From JASJBU01 sp963790775 (GTDB lineage Bacteria > Pseudomonadota > Gammaproteobacteria > Chromatiales > Chromatiaceae), in the NCBI GenBank assembly GCA_963790775.1, contig CAWBPR010000008.1, forward strand, positions 372,001 to 436,000: a stretch of 64,000 nucleotides of DNA. Direction: 5' to 3'. This document shows positions 17,765 to 25,648 of this stretch, piece by piece. The position numbers were made by a program, and so were the translations under genes. The notes beneath the pieces are model-generated. The model searched no databases. It saw only the letters and a program-made list of their open reading frames with translations, and was not told the DNA's origin. The stretch's first letter is position 1. Every line of letters starts with the position of its first letter.

Positions 17765-18638
17765 ATGCGAGTTCTCGCGGTTGGTGTTGCGACACTGGAT
17801 ATTGTCAATATTGTTCAGAGCTATCCCCGTGAGGACGATGAACTCCGGGTGGTGAGTCAGGAGACGAGAAGGGGTGGCAATGCAACCAATACCCTGGTGG
17901 TATTGAGTCAACTGGGCCATCAATGTGATTGGGCGGGTACCCTGACAGATGATCATGGATGGTCGGTTCGTACTCAACGATCTGGCGAGGTATGGTGTCG
18001 AAACCCAGGCATGTCGCCGGTACGGTTATGGCAAGCTTCCTACATCCTATATCACGCTGAGTCAGTCATCCGGTAGCCGAACTATTGTTCATTATCGGGA
18101 TCTTCCTGAATATTTGGCCAGCGACTTTACCCGCATCGATACAACCCAATATGATTGGATTCATTTTGAAGGCCGCAATGTAAGTGAAACGCGTCAAATA
18201 CTGCGTTATCTCAAGCGGCATGATCCGGCTAGACCTATATCGCTGGAAGTGGAAAAAAATAGAGAGGGCATGGCTTCATTGTTTCCTTTTCCCGGCGTAT
18301 TGTTGTTTTCCAAGGCATTTTCACTGGCGCAAGGCCATACTGATCCCGCCGGTCTGTTTGCAGCGATAAGACCCAGTAATGAGCAGGCCTTGTTAGTCTG
18401 CGCCTGGGGTGATCAAGGCGCCTGGGTGCAACACCCGGAAGGACCGGTCATACATGCGGCAGCGTTTCAGCCCCCCCGGGTCATAGATACCCTGGGCGCT
18501 GGGGATGTTTTCAATGCCGGTATGATCGATGGTCTGATGCGAGGATATGCTGCCGACAAGGTGTTGATGGATGCAGTTCGTTTGGCGGGTAGTGAAGTGT
18601 GGTCGGCAAGGTCTGGACTGGATGGAGGAACGGGATGA
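17765..18638 (+). pseudogene. PfkB-family carbohydrate kinase (ketohexokinase-like), frameshifted
   Basis: Ribokinase/PfkB-family sugar kinase, ~290 aa if intact. The first frame (from ATG 17765) gives VGVATLDIVNIV, the glycine-rich RRGGNATNT and AGTLTDD. The second frame gives DGRFVLNDLARYGVET through to the catalytic signature DTLGAGDVFNAG (Asp base in GAGD). The join needs one base removed near 17954, giving TDD-MDGRF. The pattern resembles ketohexokinase-type PfkB proteins, though the sugar cannot be told. Either the gene is inactive or the consensus has an insertion error. It overlaps the Rieske gene by an ATGA, implying translational coupling, and so was probably a functional gene recently. 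Confidence 0.78.
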
Positions 18639-18985
18639 CTGATCGCCCCAAAAAAATCAGGCTCTGTAAGATTTCGGAACTGCAAGACCCTGGATCCAAG
18701 GGGGTGAATGTAGACTTTTCCGGAAAGCAACTGGAAGTCCTGGTGGTGCGTAAAGGCGATGCGGTATACGGTTATGACAATCATTGTCCACATACGGGGG
18801 TCAATCTCGATTGGCTGCCGGATCAGTTTCTGGATTTGAGTGAGAGTTTTATTCAATGCGCCACCCATGGCGCTATATTCAGGATTGAGGATGGCTACTG
18901 CTTGCGGGGGCCATGCGCCGGGGAGAGCTTGCAAAAATTACATCTGGTAGTTGAGCGGGATGAGGTAGTGCTTTATTCAGACTGA
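18635..18985 (+). CDS. Small Rieske [2Fe-2S] ferredoxin-like protein
   Basis: 116-aa soluble Rieske protein. Cluster ligands are Cys51 and His53 (HCPHTG) and Cys75 and His78 (CATHGAIF), the usual CxH...CxxH pair with a 21-residue gap. There is no membrane segment, so it is a cytosolic ferredoxin-type electron carrier or an assimilatory nitrite-reductase NirD-like protein, not the bc1 Rieske. The start ATG 18635 overlaps the kinase stop (ATGA) and is preceded by GGAGGAACGG. Partner oxygenase or reductase genes are not present nearby. It ends 13 bp before a strong hairpin. Confidence 0.85.
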   Translation: MTDRPKKIRLCKISELQDPGSKGVNVDFSGKQLEVLVVRKGDAVYGYDNHCPHTGVNLDWLPDQFLDLSESFIQCATHGAIFRIEDGYCLRGPCAGESLQKLHLVVERDEVVLYSD

Positions 18986-18998
18986 AAGACAAAGAAAA

Positions 18999-19017
18999 CC
19001 GGGCATGAAATGCCCGG
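18999..19017 (-). terminator. Rho-independent terminator (minus strand)
   Basis: Perfect 8-bp stem CCGGGCAT / ATGCCCGG with a 3-nt loop. On the minus strand it is followed by TTTTCTTT, so it best fits the end of the small minus-strand gene at 19046-19249. It may also slow transcripts from the Rieske gene, which ends 13 bp away on the plus strand. Confidence 0.7.
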
Positions 19018-19045
19018 TGTGGTCGCGAAGGAACGCTGGCGGGTC

Positions 19046-19249
19046 CTAGCTCATCTGCTTCAGTAACGCGTTTAGGTCCGCGATGGCCAGATCAGGCGGT
19101 ATCCGTTGTTGCTCTTCGCAATGGCTATAGTTGATTTCCTGGAGTTTCAATTCAGGCAATGGGTAGATGTCTTGAGCTGTCAGTTTTTTTTGCCCCTCAC
19201 GAGTAGATCCAATAGCCCTGCCTGTACCCATATCGTATAAAATCTGCAT
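19046..19249 (-). CDS. Small hypothetical protein (67 aa)
   Basis: Short protein with no motif I recognise. The C-terminal half (PPDLAIADLNALLKQMS) is amphipathic and the middle is rich in Gln, Glu and Leu. Support for it being real: the ATG at 19249 has AGAGG 6 nt upstream, a good terminator follows at 18999-19017, and no better frame covers the region. A GTG one codon upstream is an alternative start. It lies between the Rieske gene and the acidic small protein, and the latter is on the same strand. Confidence 0.55.
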   Translation of the reverse strand: MQILYDMGTGRAIGSTREGQKKLTAQDIYPLPELKLQEINYSHCEEQQRIPPDLAIADLNALLKQMS

Positions 19250-19408
19250 CACTCACCTCTCGCATTGCTGTGGGAGCCACTGTTGAATAATATAACGACG
19301 TGTTGCCCACATTCTTTAGCTTCAGAGATTCAGCTAACCAGGAATCAATATGCAGTAGTATTAGCTTAGGCTTCAACCTGTAATCGTCAGGGTAATGGCC
19401 TCACAGGG

Positions 19409-19702
19409 CTAGTCCTGGTCTTCCAGGTGATCCAAAGGGTTTGTATGACTGTCACCTGCAGGCTTATCGAGATCGACTCCGTAATCATCCTTTGAGACAT
19501 CGTATGAACCTGCCCAGTCTTCCGGTGGGGCGGTGGGTTTTACTTCAAGTTCCAGCCAGTCTTCCTGGTCGTATTCCTCTACAGTTCCGTCGTAGAACTG
19601 GACCTCAATTACCCCCTCATCTCGATCATAGGCAACAACTTCGAGCTTCTCGCCCTCAACGGTTCGGAACCAGTCGCCAACTCGTATTTTAGGTCTGTTC
19701 AT
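19409..19702 (-). CDS. Small acidic conserved protein (DUF6763-like)
   Basis: 97-aa acidic protein. The N-terminal half reads like a small beta-barrel (KIRVGDWFRTVEG, LEVVAYDRDEGVIEVQFYDGTVEEYD), followed by Trp-containing DWLELEV and an Asp-rich disordered tail. This layout matches a small gammaproteobacterial family annotated DUF6763; I make that link from memory and with caution. Function unknown. The ATG at 19702 has no strong ribosome-binding site. The 150-bp gap to the next small gene on the same strand shows nothing clear. Confidence 0.65.
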   Translation of the reverse strand: MNRPKIRVGDWFRTVEGEKLEVVAYDRDEGVIEVQFYDGTVEEYDQEDWLELEVKPTAPPEDWAGSYDVSKDDYGVDLDKPAGDSHTNPLDHLEDQD

Positions 19703-19854
19703 CTTTTTATGGTTCTCCGCCTTGTAATTCAGGTATATCTAATTATGGCACTGTTGCTGGTAGTAAATATTGCTGGAAATCAGTTATTCGTGGGGGATTT
19801 TTTATACATTCTGTTTCGCATTGTATATCTGAAAATTGATAAACAGAAATATGC

Positions 19855-20895
19855 CTAAGGACATGGGTTGGATTGTTGGCGATGTATCGCATCAATGCCT
19901 TCATAAACAGAGTCCGGCAGTTGCAGATTGATGCTCTCCAGATTGGAGCGCAATTGCCTGACTGTGGTGGCTCCGATGATATTGCTGGTAACGAAGGGCT
20001 GGTTGTTGACCCAGGCCAACGCCATTTGTGCTGGATCCAGACCATGTTGATGCGCCAGATCGACATATGCGTGAGTAGCAGCTTCGGCCTGTGGGTTGGA
20101 ATAGCGATCGAAGCGATCAAACAAGGTGAGGCGGGCCCCTTGGGGCTGGGCATTATTCAGGTATTTTCCGGACAGCACCCCAAAACCGAGCGGAGAGTAA
20201 GCCAGCAGGCCGCAATCCTCCCTATGCGCGATTTCAGCCAAGCCAATCTCAAACGTACGATTGAGCAGATTGTAGGGATTCTGGATGCTGACACAGCGGG
20301 CAAGGCTGAAGGTTTCAGACAGGTGCAGGATCTGCATCAGACCCCATGGGGTCTCATTGGAAACTCCAAAATAGCGGACTTTTCCCGCTTTCACCAAATC
20401 GTCAAGAATCTGCAAGGTTTCCAGGAGTGGGGTGTCTGACCCTTGTTCATTGTGCTGATAGCCAAGTTTGCCAAAATAATTCGTCTCTCGATCAGGCCAA
20501 TGAAGCTGATAAATATCAATGTAATCAGTCTGTAAACGCTTCAAACTACAGTTAATTGCAGTCTCAATATTTTGGCGATTATGATGCAGGTTGCCGTCAC
20601 GCAGGTAAGGCAACCAGTCTGCCGGCCCCGCCACTTTGGTGGCGAGAATGAGTTTGTCTCGCCCTCCTTGTTTTGCCAGCCAGCTACCGAGGTATTGTTC
20701 GGTCAGCCCCTGGGTCTCGGCCCTGGGAGGAACCGGATACATCTCAGCGGAGTCGAAAAAGTTGATCCCGGCGGCATTTGCCAGATCAAGCTGGGCATGG
20801 GCGTCCGCTTCACTGTTTTGCTCGCCAAAGGTCATGGTGCCAAGGCAGAGCGCGCTGACTTTCAGATCGGTCCTTCCTAATTGTCGGTATTGCAT
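19855..20895 (-). CDS. tas: NADP(H)-dependent aldo/keto reductase Tas
   Basis: 346-aa TIM-barrel oxidoreductase, the same length as E. coli Tas. It shares long blocks with that protein: GTMTFGEQNSEADAHAQLD, AEMYPVPPR-ETQGLTE-Y-G, LKRLQTDYIDIYQLHWP, VSIQNPYNLLNR and a C-terminal GATT. Catalytic residues fit the family (Asp and Tyr in DSAEMYP, Lys in LATKV, His in LHWP). The start is ATG at 20895 (MQYRQLGRT); the frame is open 48 bp further upstream but lacks a better start. The physiological substrate of Tas is not settled. It is divergent from the CbiM-like gene at 20990. Confidence 0.92.
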   Translation of the reverse strand: MQYRQLGRTDLKVSALCLGTMTFGEQNSEADAHAQLDLANAAGINFFDSAEMYPVPPRAETQGLTEQYLGSWLAKQGGRDKLILATKVAGPADWLPYLRDGNLHHNRQNIETAINCSLKRLQTDYIDIYQLHWPDRETNYFGKLGYQHNEQGSDTPLLETLQILDDLVKAGKVRYFGVSNETPWGLMQILHLSETFSLARCVSIQNPYNLLNRTFEIGLAEIAHREDCGLLAYSPLGFGVLSGKYLNNAQPQGARLTLFDRFDRYSNPQAEAATHAYVDLAHQHGLDPAQMALAWVNNQPFVTSNIIGATTVRQLRSNLESINLQLPDSVYEGIDAIHRQQSNPCP

Positions 20896-20989
20896 GCTGA
20901 TTTCGAAGTGAATGATTGATTGGATTTGTCTGGTTTGAAGCATACCTTATCATTTCATTTTTCTATGTGGACAGTATTCTGTGTGAGCG

Positions 20990-21655
20990 ATGGAACTTGA
21001 CGGCCAGCTTTTTTCTGCTGCCTTCCTCTGGGTGAGCGGGGGTGTATATGCTATCGCACTGTTTTCAGCCATTCGTATGGCTGCCTGGGGGCGATTGCAG
21101 CACCAAGGTCAGCTGCATGTCTTTCTGGGGGCAATTGTGGCCCTCATTGTGTTGTGGCATCTCCGGGGGCAGATCCAGCCAGGACTCTCGTTTCACCTGC
21201 TGGGAGCAACTACCATTACCCTCATGTTCGGTTGGTCCATGGCGCTGATCGTCGCCAGCGTGGCGCTGCTGGCGACATGCCTGAATACAGGTTATGGCTG
21301 GGAAAGCTATCTTGTGAGTGGTCTGACGGTGGCGCTGCTGCCAATTACACTTACACAGATTTTGCTGGTGCTGGTGCGTTCCTGGTTACCCAAACACTTC
21401 TTTGTCTATGTCTTGGGGAATGGTTTTTTGGCGGCATGGCTGGTGGGTTATGTCAGTGGCTATACTGCCGTAAGCTTTCTGGTTATGAGCGGCGCATACA
21501 CAATGGCAGAATTGGAAGTGACCATTATTCCTTTTTTCCCTCTGATGTTTTTTCCCGAAGCGATTATCAACGGCTGGATCATCACCATTCTGGTGCTTTT
21601 CTGTCCCACTTGGGTCCATTCTTTCAGTGATGAGCAATACCTGAAGGGTAAGTAG
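20990..21655 (+). CDS. CbiM-like energy-coupling-factor permease family membrane protein
   Basis: 221-aa integral membrane protein with about six to seven hydrophobic segments. FHLLGATTITLMFGW is the core signature of the CbiM/NikM-like permease family, which in full systems imports cobalt or nickel with an ATPase and a T-component. Here no cbiQ/cbiO or nikQO genes are adjacent. Solitary CbiM-like proteins are common in proteobacteria and their substrate is uncertain. The gene starts at ATG 20990, divergent from tas. Its stop codon lies inside the left arm of a palindromic repeat (21650-21691), suggesting the repeat was inserted at or evolved from the 3' end. Confidence 0.75.
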   Translation: MELDGQLFSAAFLWVSGGVYAIALFSAIRMAAWGRLQHQGQLHVFLGAIVALIVLWHLRGQIQPGLSFHLLGATTITLMFGWSMALIVASVALLATCLNTGYGWESYLVSGLTVALLPITLTQILLVLVRSWLPKHFFVYVLGNGFLAAWLVGYVSGYTAVSFLVMSGAYTMAELEVTIIPFFPLMFFPEAIINGWIITILVLFCPTWVHSFSDEQYLKGK

Positions 21656-21691
21656 CGACCATTTGTCCAGTGGACAAATGCAGCGCTACTT
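21650..21691. repeat. Palindromic repeat unit, copy 1
   Basis: Outer arms AAGTAGCG (21650-21657) and CGCTACTT (21684-21691) and inner arms CATTTGTCC (21660-21668) and GGACAAATG (21672-21680) form a 17-bp hairpin with a 3-nt loop and a small internal bulge. The right arm continues into TACGG, and the same right part recurs at 21801-21824. The unit overlaps the stop codon of the CbiM-like gene. Confidence 0.7.
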
Positions 21692-21736
21692 ACGGTCGAA
21701 CAGGAGGTTCGGACTGGGAGTGAAAAAGAATACAGC

Positions 21737-21812
21737 AAGTAGCGCCAGGGATGGCGATGTGTAGCCTGTCTTACGAAAGTGACGAACCCAGTGGCCAATT
21801 GCAGCGCTACTT
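21737..21812. repeat. Palindromic repeat unit, copy 2 (with rest of gap 21656-22042)
   Basis: AAGTAGCG (21737-21744) and CGCTACTT (21805-21812) flank 60 bp that contain a second small hairpin, CGCC/GGCG with loop agggat. The right end and the following ~15 bp match copy 1 closely (GCAGCGCTACTTACGG, then AACAGGA). The 387-bp gap between the CbiM-like gene and djlA is otherwise empty: no open frame, RNA gene or further repeat was recognised between 21825 and 22030. Confidence 0.6.
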
Positions 21813-22042
21813 ACGGCCTAACAGGACTTCAGGGAAGCAGGAGGTAGGTCAATGTATGGAGCAATCGCCGAGGCCGTTCCTTGGGCTTCCTGCCCTGTGC
21901 AGTATTTGTACTTCCCTTTACGGCGGATGTTCGGACTGGACTTAAGCAAGAGCACTCTAACTGCGCCAAAAATGGCGGTACTCGAAGCGAATCGTATTAG
22001 AATGGGATGATTCCAAGGTATTACTGATTCAGGAGCAAGATT

Positions 22043-22864
22043 TTGAGCTGGTGGGGAAAACTCGTAGGTGGGGCATTTGGTTTTATGCTGGGAGGCCCTC
22101 TGGGAGCAGTGCTGGGCGCAGCGCTTGGCCATAAATTCGATAAAGGTCTTGAGGGTTTGCCCGAGGATGCGATCGAATGGGGCGGCGGTGATCGTGAGCG
22201 TGTGCAAACCGCTTTTTTTACCGCGACTTTTTCAGTCATGGGGCGCGTTGCGAAGGCAGATGGTCATGTCTCCGACAATGAGATACGCCTGGCGGAAGCG
22301 GTAATGTCCCAGATGTCTCTCTCGCCAGACATGAGGCAGACGGCGGTGCGGCTCTTCAATGAAGGAAAGTCGGAGAATTTTCAGCTGGATGAGGTGTTGG
22401 AACAGTTCCGTCAGGAGTGCCATCGACGGCAAACCCTGATCCAGATGTTCATGGAAATCCAGCTGCAGGCGGCCTATGCCGATGGGGAGATGCACTCTGC
22501 CGAAGAGCATCTGCTGTTGCACATCTGCCAGTTGCTGAATATCTCAGAGGTTACCTTCCGTCGTTTAGAACAGATGATTCGTGCCGAACGGCACTACACA
22601 GGGGCGGGCCCTGGACAGGGCAGGCAGCCTCCGGCGCAGCCGCAGCGAATTTCTCTCGCAGATGCCTATGCGATACTTAATATCAGCAAGGACACCGATG
22701 ACAAAGAGGTGAAGCGCGCCTATCGCCGACTGATGAGTCAGCATCATCCGGATAAACTGGTTGCCAAAGGTCTGCCTGAAGAGATGATGAAGTTGGCGGC
22801 CCAGAAGACTGATGAGATACGCAAAGCCTATGAGCGGGTCAAAGAGGCACGGGGCATGCGCTAA
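22043..22864 (+). CDS. djlA: Co-chaperone DjlA
   Basis: 273-aa membrane-anchored J-protein that stimulates DnaK. A single N-terminal transmembrane segment rich in Gly (about 7-29, with a GxxxG-type pattern) is followed by a TerB-like helical domain (about 55-180: VMGRVAKADGHVSDNEIRLA). A basic linker leads to a C-terminal J domain with HHPDK (HPD at about 237-239). Size and order match E. coli DjlA (271 aa). The TTG at 22043 is taken as start because AGGAG lies 7 nt upstream and it gives the family start MSWWGK. Confidence 0.92.
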   Translation: MSWWGKLVGGAFGFMLGGPLGAVLGAALGHKFDKGLEGLPEDAIEWGGGDRERVQTAFFTATFSVMGRVAKADGHVSDNEIRLAEAVMSQMSLSPDMRQTAVRLFNEGKSENFQLDEVLEQFRQECHRRQTLIQMFMEIQLQAAYADGEMHSAEEHLLLHICQLLNISEVTFRRLEQMIRAERHYTGAGPGQGRQPPAQPQRISLADAYAILNISKDTDDKEVKRAYRRLMSQHHPDKLVAKGLPEEMMKLAAQKTDEIRKAYERVKEARGMR

Positions 22865-23040
22865 CTGTCTTGGCTCCCTGGCACGGCATTTTGAGCCGAA
22901 CTGAGGCTAGGAATGGTGATCCCTTGAGCCAGGGCTGTCTCCTGCCTATGCTTAAGCGAATGAGCATGCAGGGTAGGGTTAAAAGACTCCACGGTTTGTA
23001 CACAGTACTCAACAATATACCAACGCCCCGGAGGGGAACC

Positions 23041-23271
23041 ATGACAGACATGCTTGATCCGATTCTGCTGAATTTTGTCTACGCTATTTTTGGCGGCCTC
23101 TTGACCATTTTTTTCATGTGGTTTGGTTGCAAGGTATTCAGTCACATCGTTAATTTCAGCATTCCCGATGAGTTACAGAAAGGCAATATGGCGGTAGGCG
23201 TGATGATCATGGGGATATTTGTGGGTATAGGCACAGCGCTGGGACTGGTCATCGGTCTTGGTCTCAATTAG
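23041..23271 (+). CDS. DUF350-family small membrane protein
   Basis: 76-aa protein with two hydrophobic segments separated by a short polar loop containing SIPDELQKGNMAVGVM, the repeated signature of DUF350 (YjfL-like) membrane proteins. Most relatives contain two such modules; this one has a single module. Function is not established for the family. The start is ATG 23041, preceded by GGAGGGG; the frame is open further upstream without a supported start. The next gene follows after 33 bp on the same strand. Confidence 0.75.
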   Translation: MTDMLDPILLNFVYAIFGGLLTIFFMWFGCKVFSHIVNFSIPDELQKGNMAVGVMIMGIFVGIGTALGLVIGLGLN

Positions 23272-23304
23272 TTTTTCTGCACGGCGAGATAGACGGGGTG
23301 AACC

Positions 23305-23868
23305 GTGGGACTGACGCTTCGCTGGTTTGTCGTTCTGGTATTTTTACCTGGCTTAGCCCTGGCGGGCGTGATCAAGCATGTCAAACACGACTACTGGACC
23401 GATGATTTTGATGGCTATTTTCGTAAATACACCAAGTACTATTTTGGCCCGCATATTGATTGGCACTGGTTCAAGGCCCAGGGGATTGCTGAGTCAGGGC
23501 TCAATCCAAAGGCGAATAGCCCTGCCGGAGCGCTAGGGATTATGCAGATCATGCCGGAGACCTATGCGGAGATAAAAGAGAAAAATCCTCACTTCACCCA
23601 GATCGAAGAGCCACGTTGGAATATTGCTGCGGGCATCTATTATAATCGAATGCTCTACAGGAAGTGGAAAAAAGGCCTGCCGACGGAGCAGAGATTGGCC
23701 TTTGCACTAGCCAGTTACAATGCAGGCTACGGTAATGTCAATAAAGCCTTTCGTCGTGCTCAGAAGCAACTCACCGAGGTTAAAGAATGGGAGCAGGTGG
23801 CTCCCTTTGCACCTAGAGAGACCCGCCGTTACATAAGGCGTATCAAGGAACTGATGACAGTGGATTAG
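23305..23868 (+). CDS. Lytic transglycosylase (SLT/MltF-type catalytic domain)
   Basis: 187-aa murein lyase with an N-terminal signal peptide (to about LALA, residue 20). The catalytic Glu is in AQGIAESGLNP (Glu63). Other family motifs are present: SPAGALGIMQIMPETY, WNIAAGIYYNRMLY and ALASYNAGYGNV. It acts in the periplasm on the glycan backbone, releasing anhydromuropeptides. The size is that of a minimal catalytic domain without the extra N-terminal region of MltF. The GTG at 23305 is used, with GGGGTG 5 nt before it. Its last 26 bp overlap the convergent DUF3530 gene. Confidence 0.86.
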   Translation: MGLTLRWFVVLVFLPGLALAGVIKHVKHDYWTDDFDGYFRKYTKYYFGPHIDWHWFKAQGIAESGLNPKANSPAGALGIMQIMPETYAEIKEKNPHFTQIEEPRWNIAAGIYYNRMLYRKWKKGLPTEQRLAFALASYNAGYGNVNKAFRRAQKQLTEVKEWEQVAPFAPRETRRYIRRIKELMTVD

Positions 23869-24670
23869 TCTGTGTTCCGCGATTGATTTTCTTGCCAGAC
23901 GCGACTTTTCTGAGCCAGGCACCGACCCGGACCTGAAGGGTGCTTTCCAGGCCCTGAAAAAGATGGTCGGCGCCGGTTACTCTGTCCTGACGATAGCCCG
24001 TTTGCCCTGATCTTTGCCCAGCTGTGCGGCGCAGTTTGGCGCTGCCGGTGACGGCCTTATGGTCGCGGCTGCCATACAGGTCCAGCATGGGGATTTTAAT
24101 CTTGCCCATGGCTTCCAGGACCGGGTCGCTATCCCCTGACGGGTCGGCAGCCAGGCCAATAGCAACCAGGGCGCGCAACTCTTTAACAGGCGTTGCATCG
24201 AGAAATGCCAGCGCCACTCTTGCCCCCAGGCCGTGTCCGATCAGAATCAAATTGCGGTTCTGTCTGGCGGTATAAAAATTTATCGCGGCCTGGATGCGTG
24301 GCGCCGCCTCTGGTATCAGTGCATGGTGAGCGTTGTCAGCATCCTCTCTTGAGGCGAGGGGCAATTGAATCGACAGGGTTTCCCAGCCCAGGCCTGCCAG
24401 ATCGACCCTGAGGCCATGAATTACATGCGCCGCATCCGGATTGGCCCCTGCGTCATGCAGCAGTATGATACCGCCAAGGGTTTGCTTGGTGGATACCGGC
24501 ATGTGCAGGGCTAAAAATTGTGTATCCTGCTCTCCGAGCCAGAGTGGCTTTCCCTGGCTGATGTTTTTAGTGATCTGCTCAGCGATTCGCTGCTCCAGCT
24601 GGAGATTTGAAGCCATGCTGGTGGAAACAGAGAGGAGGCTTGCGCACAGGGAGAGCAGGAGCTTTTGCAT
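23843..24670 (-). CDS. DUF3530-family exported alpha/beta-hydrolase-like protein
   Basis: 275-aa protein with a signal peptide (MQKLLLSLCASLLSVSTSMA). The body follows an alpha/beta hydrolase fold: GGIILLHDAGANPD, ILIGHGLGARVAL, PMLDLYGSRDH and GADHLF. The usual nucleophile Ser of the elbow is Gly (GHGLGA), as in many DUF3530 proteins, so esterase activity is doubtful. The start is ATG 24670, with AGAGGAA about 9 nt upstream; an upstream in-frame ATG at 24703 would spoil the signal peptide. The 3' end overlaps the transglycosylase gene by 26 bp, convergently. Confidence 0.78.
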   Translation of the reverse strand: MQKLLLSLCASLLSVSTSMASNLQLEQRIAEQITKNISQGKPLWLGEQDTQFLALHMPVSTKQTLGGIILLHDAGANPDAAHVIHGLRVDLAGLGWETLSIQLPLASREDADNAHHALIPEAAPRIQAAINFYTARQNRNLILIGHGLGARVALAFLDATPVKELRALVAIGLAADPSGDSDPVLEAMGKIKIPMLDLYGSRDHKAVTGSAKLRRTAGQRSGQTGYRQDRVTGADHLFQGLESTLQVRVGAWLRKVASGKKINRGTQTNPLSSVP

Positions 24671-24881
24671 GCTTTGGTGTTCCTCTGGTTTGATCCAAGA
24701 CAACGCCGGTCTGCTGCTAATAATAGACGCAGGTCAATGAGCAGAGTGTGCATGGCTGAAAATTATTCCTCTTTGGGTTAAAGTGACGCCGCTCGAAAAA
24801 TTTCAGGGCTGTGACTGAACTGCCTCAGCCCTTGGCCAGCGCCGCTAGCGGTCCTGGAGACCTACACTGCAGGAGAGAAAC

Positions 24882-25574
24882 ATGGCTCGTCAATCCGATC
24901 AAATCGCACCGTCCATTCTGTCGGCGGATTTCGCCAAGCTGGGCGAGGAAGTGGACAAGGTCCTGGCTTCTGGTGCGGAAATAGTCCATTTCGACGTGAT
25001 GGATAATCATTACGTACCAAACCTGACCATTGGCCCATTGGTCTGCGAAGCCTTGCGCAAGCATGGCGTAACCGCCGATATCGATGTGCACATGATGGTC
25101 AAGCCGGTGGATCGGATCATTCCCGACTTCGCCAAGGCGGGCGCCACCTACATCACCTTTCACCCTGAGGCCTCCGAGCATATCGATCGCAGCCTGCAGT
25201 TGATTCGCAGCGAAGGCTGTAAATCCGGTCTGGTCTTCAACCCGGCGACCCCTCTCTCGCATCTTGACTATGTTTTGGATAAGGTGGACATGATCCTGCT
25301 GATGTCGGTCAACCCGGGCTTCGGTGGCCAGAGCTTTATTCCCGCTACCATGGATAAGCTGCGCGCCTGCCGTAAGTTGATCGATGACTCCGGACTGGAT
25401 ATCCGCCTCGAGATCGATGGTGGTGTGAAGGTCGACAATATTGCCGAGATCAAGGCCGCCGGCGCCGATACCTTCGTTGCGGGTTCGGGTATCTTTGGCT
25501 TTGCAGAAGAGAGCGATCCCAACCGTTATGACACGATTGTCGGAAAAATGCTGGCGGAGCTGGCCAAAGTCTGA
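24882..25574 (+). CDS. rpe: Ribulose-phosphate 3-epimerase
   Basis: 230-aa TIM-barrel enzyme that interconverts ribulose-5-phosphate and xylulose-5-phosphate, needed in both the pentose phosphate pathway and the Calvin cycle. Motifs: APSILSADFAKLGEE, VHFDVMDNHYVPN, DVHMMVKP, MSVNPGFGGQ and the phosphate site VAGSGIFG. Metal ligands His/Asp (FDVMD, DVH) and the catalytic Asp in IDGGV are all in place. The ATG at 24882 follows AGGAGAG. A terminator separates it from gph, which follows it as in many gammaproteobacteria. Confidence 0.97.
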   Translation: MARQSDQIAPSILSADFAKLGEEVDKVLASGAEIVHFDVMDNHYVPNLTIGPLVCEALRKHGVTADIDVHMMVKPVDRIIPDFAKAGATYITFHPEASEHIDRSLQLIRSEGCKSGLVFNPATPLSHLDYVLDKVDMILLMSVNPGFGGQSFIPATMDKLRACRKLIDDSGLDIRLEIDGGVKVDNIAEIKAAGADTFVAGSGIFGFAEESDPNRYDTIVGKMLAELAKV

Positions 25575-25594
25575 TTCCCTTTTGTTTGAATAAT

Positions 25595-25631
25595 AACGGC
25601 AGGTATGGCGCGGCTGTGCCTGCCGTTTTTT
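25595..25631 (+). terminator. Rho-independent terminator after rpe
   Basis: A 9-bp stem AACGGCAGG (25595-25603) / CCTGCCGTT (25619-25627) with a 15-nt loop, followed by a run of Ts. It lies 20 bp after rpe and 17 bp before gph, so read-through or a separate gph promoter is required. Confidence 0.8.
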
Positions 25632-25648
25632 AGCTTTAGGCAGTACCC

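Noticed and set aside
22870..22890. TGGCAC as a possible sigma-54 -24 element before the DUF350 gene
   Set aside because: No TTGC at the -12 position with the required spacing.
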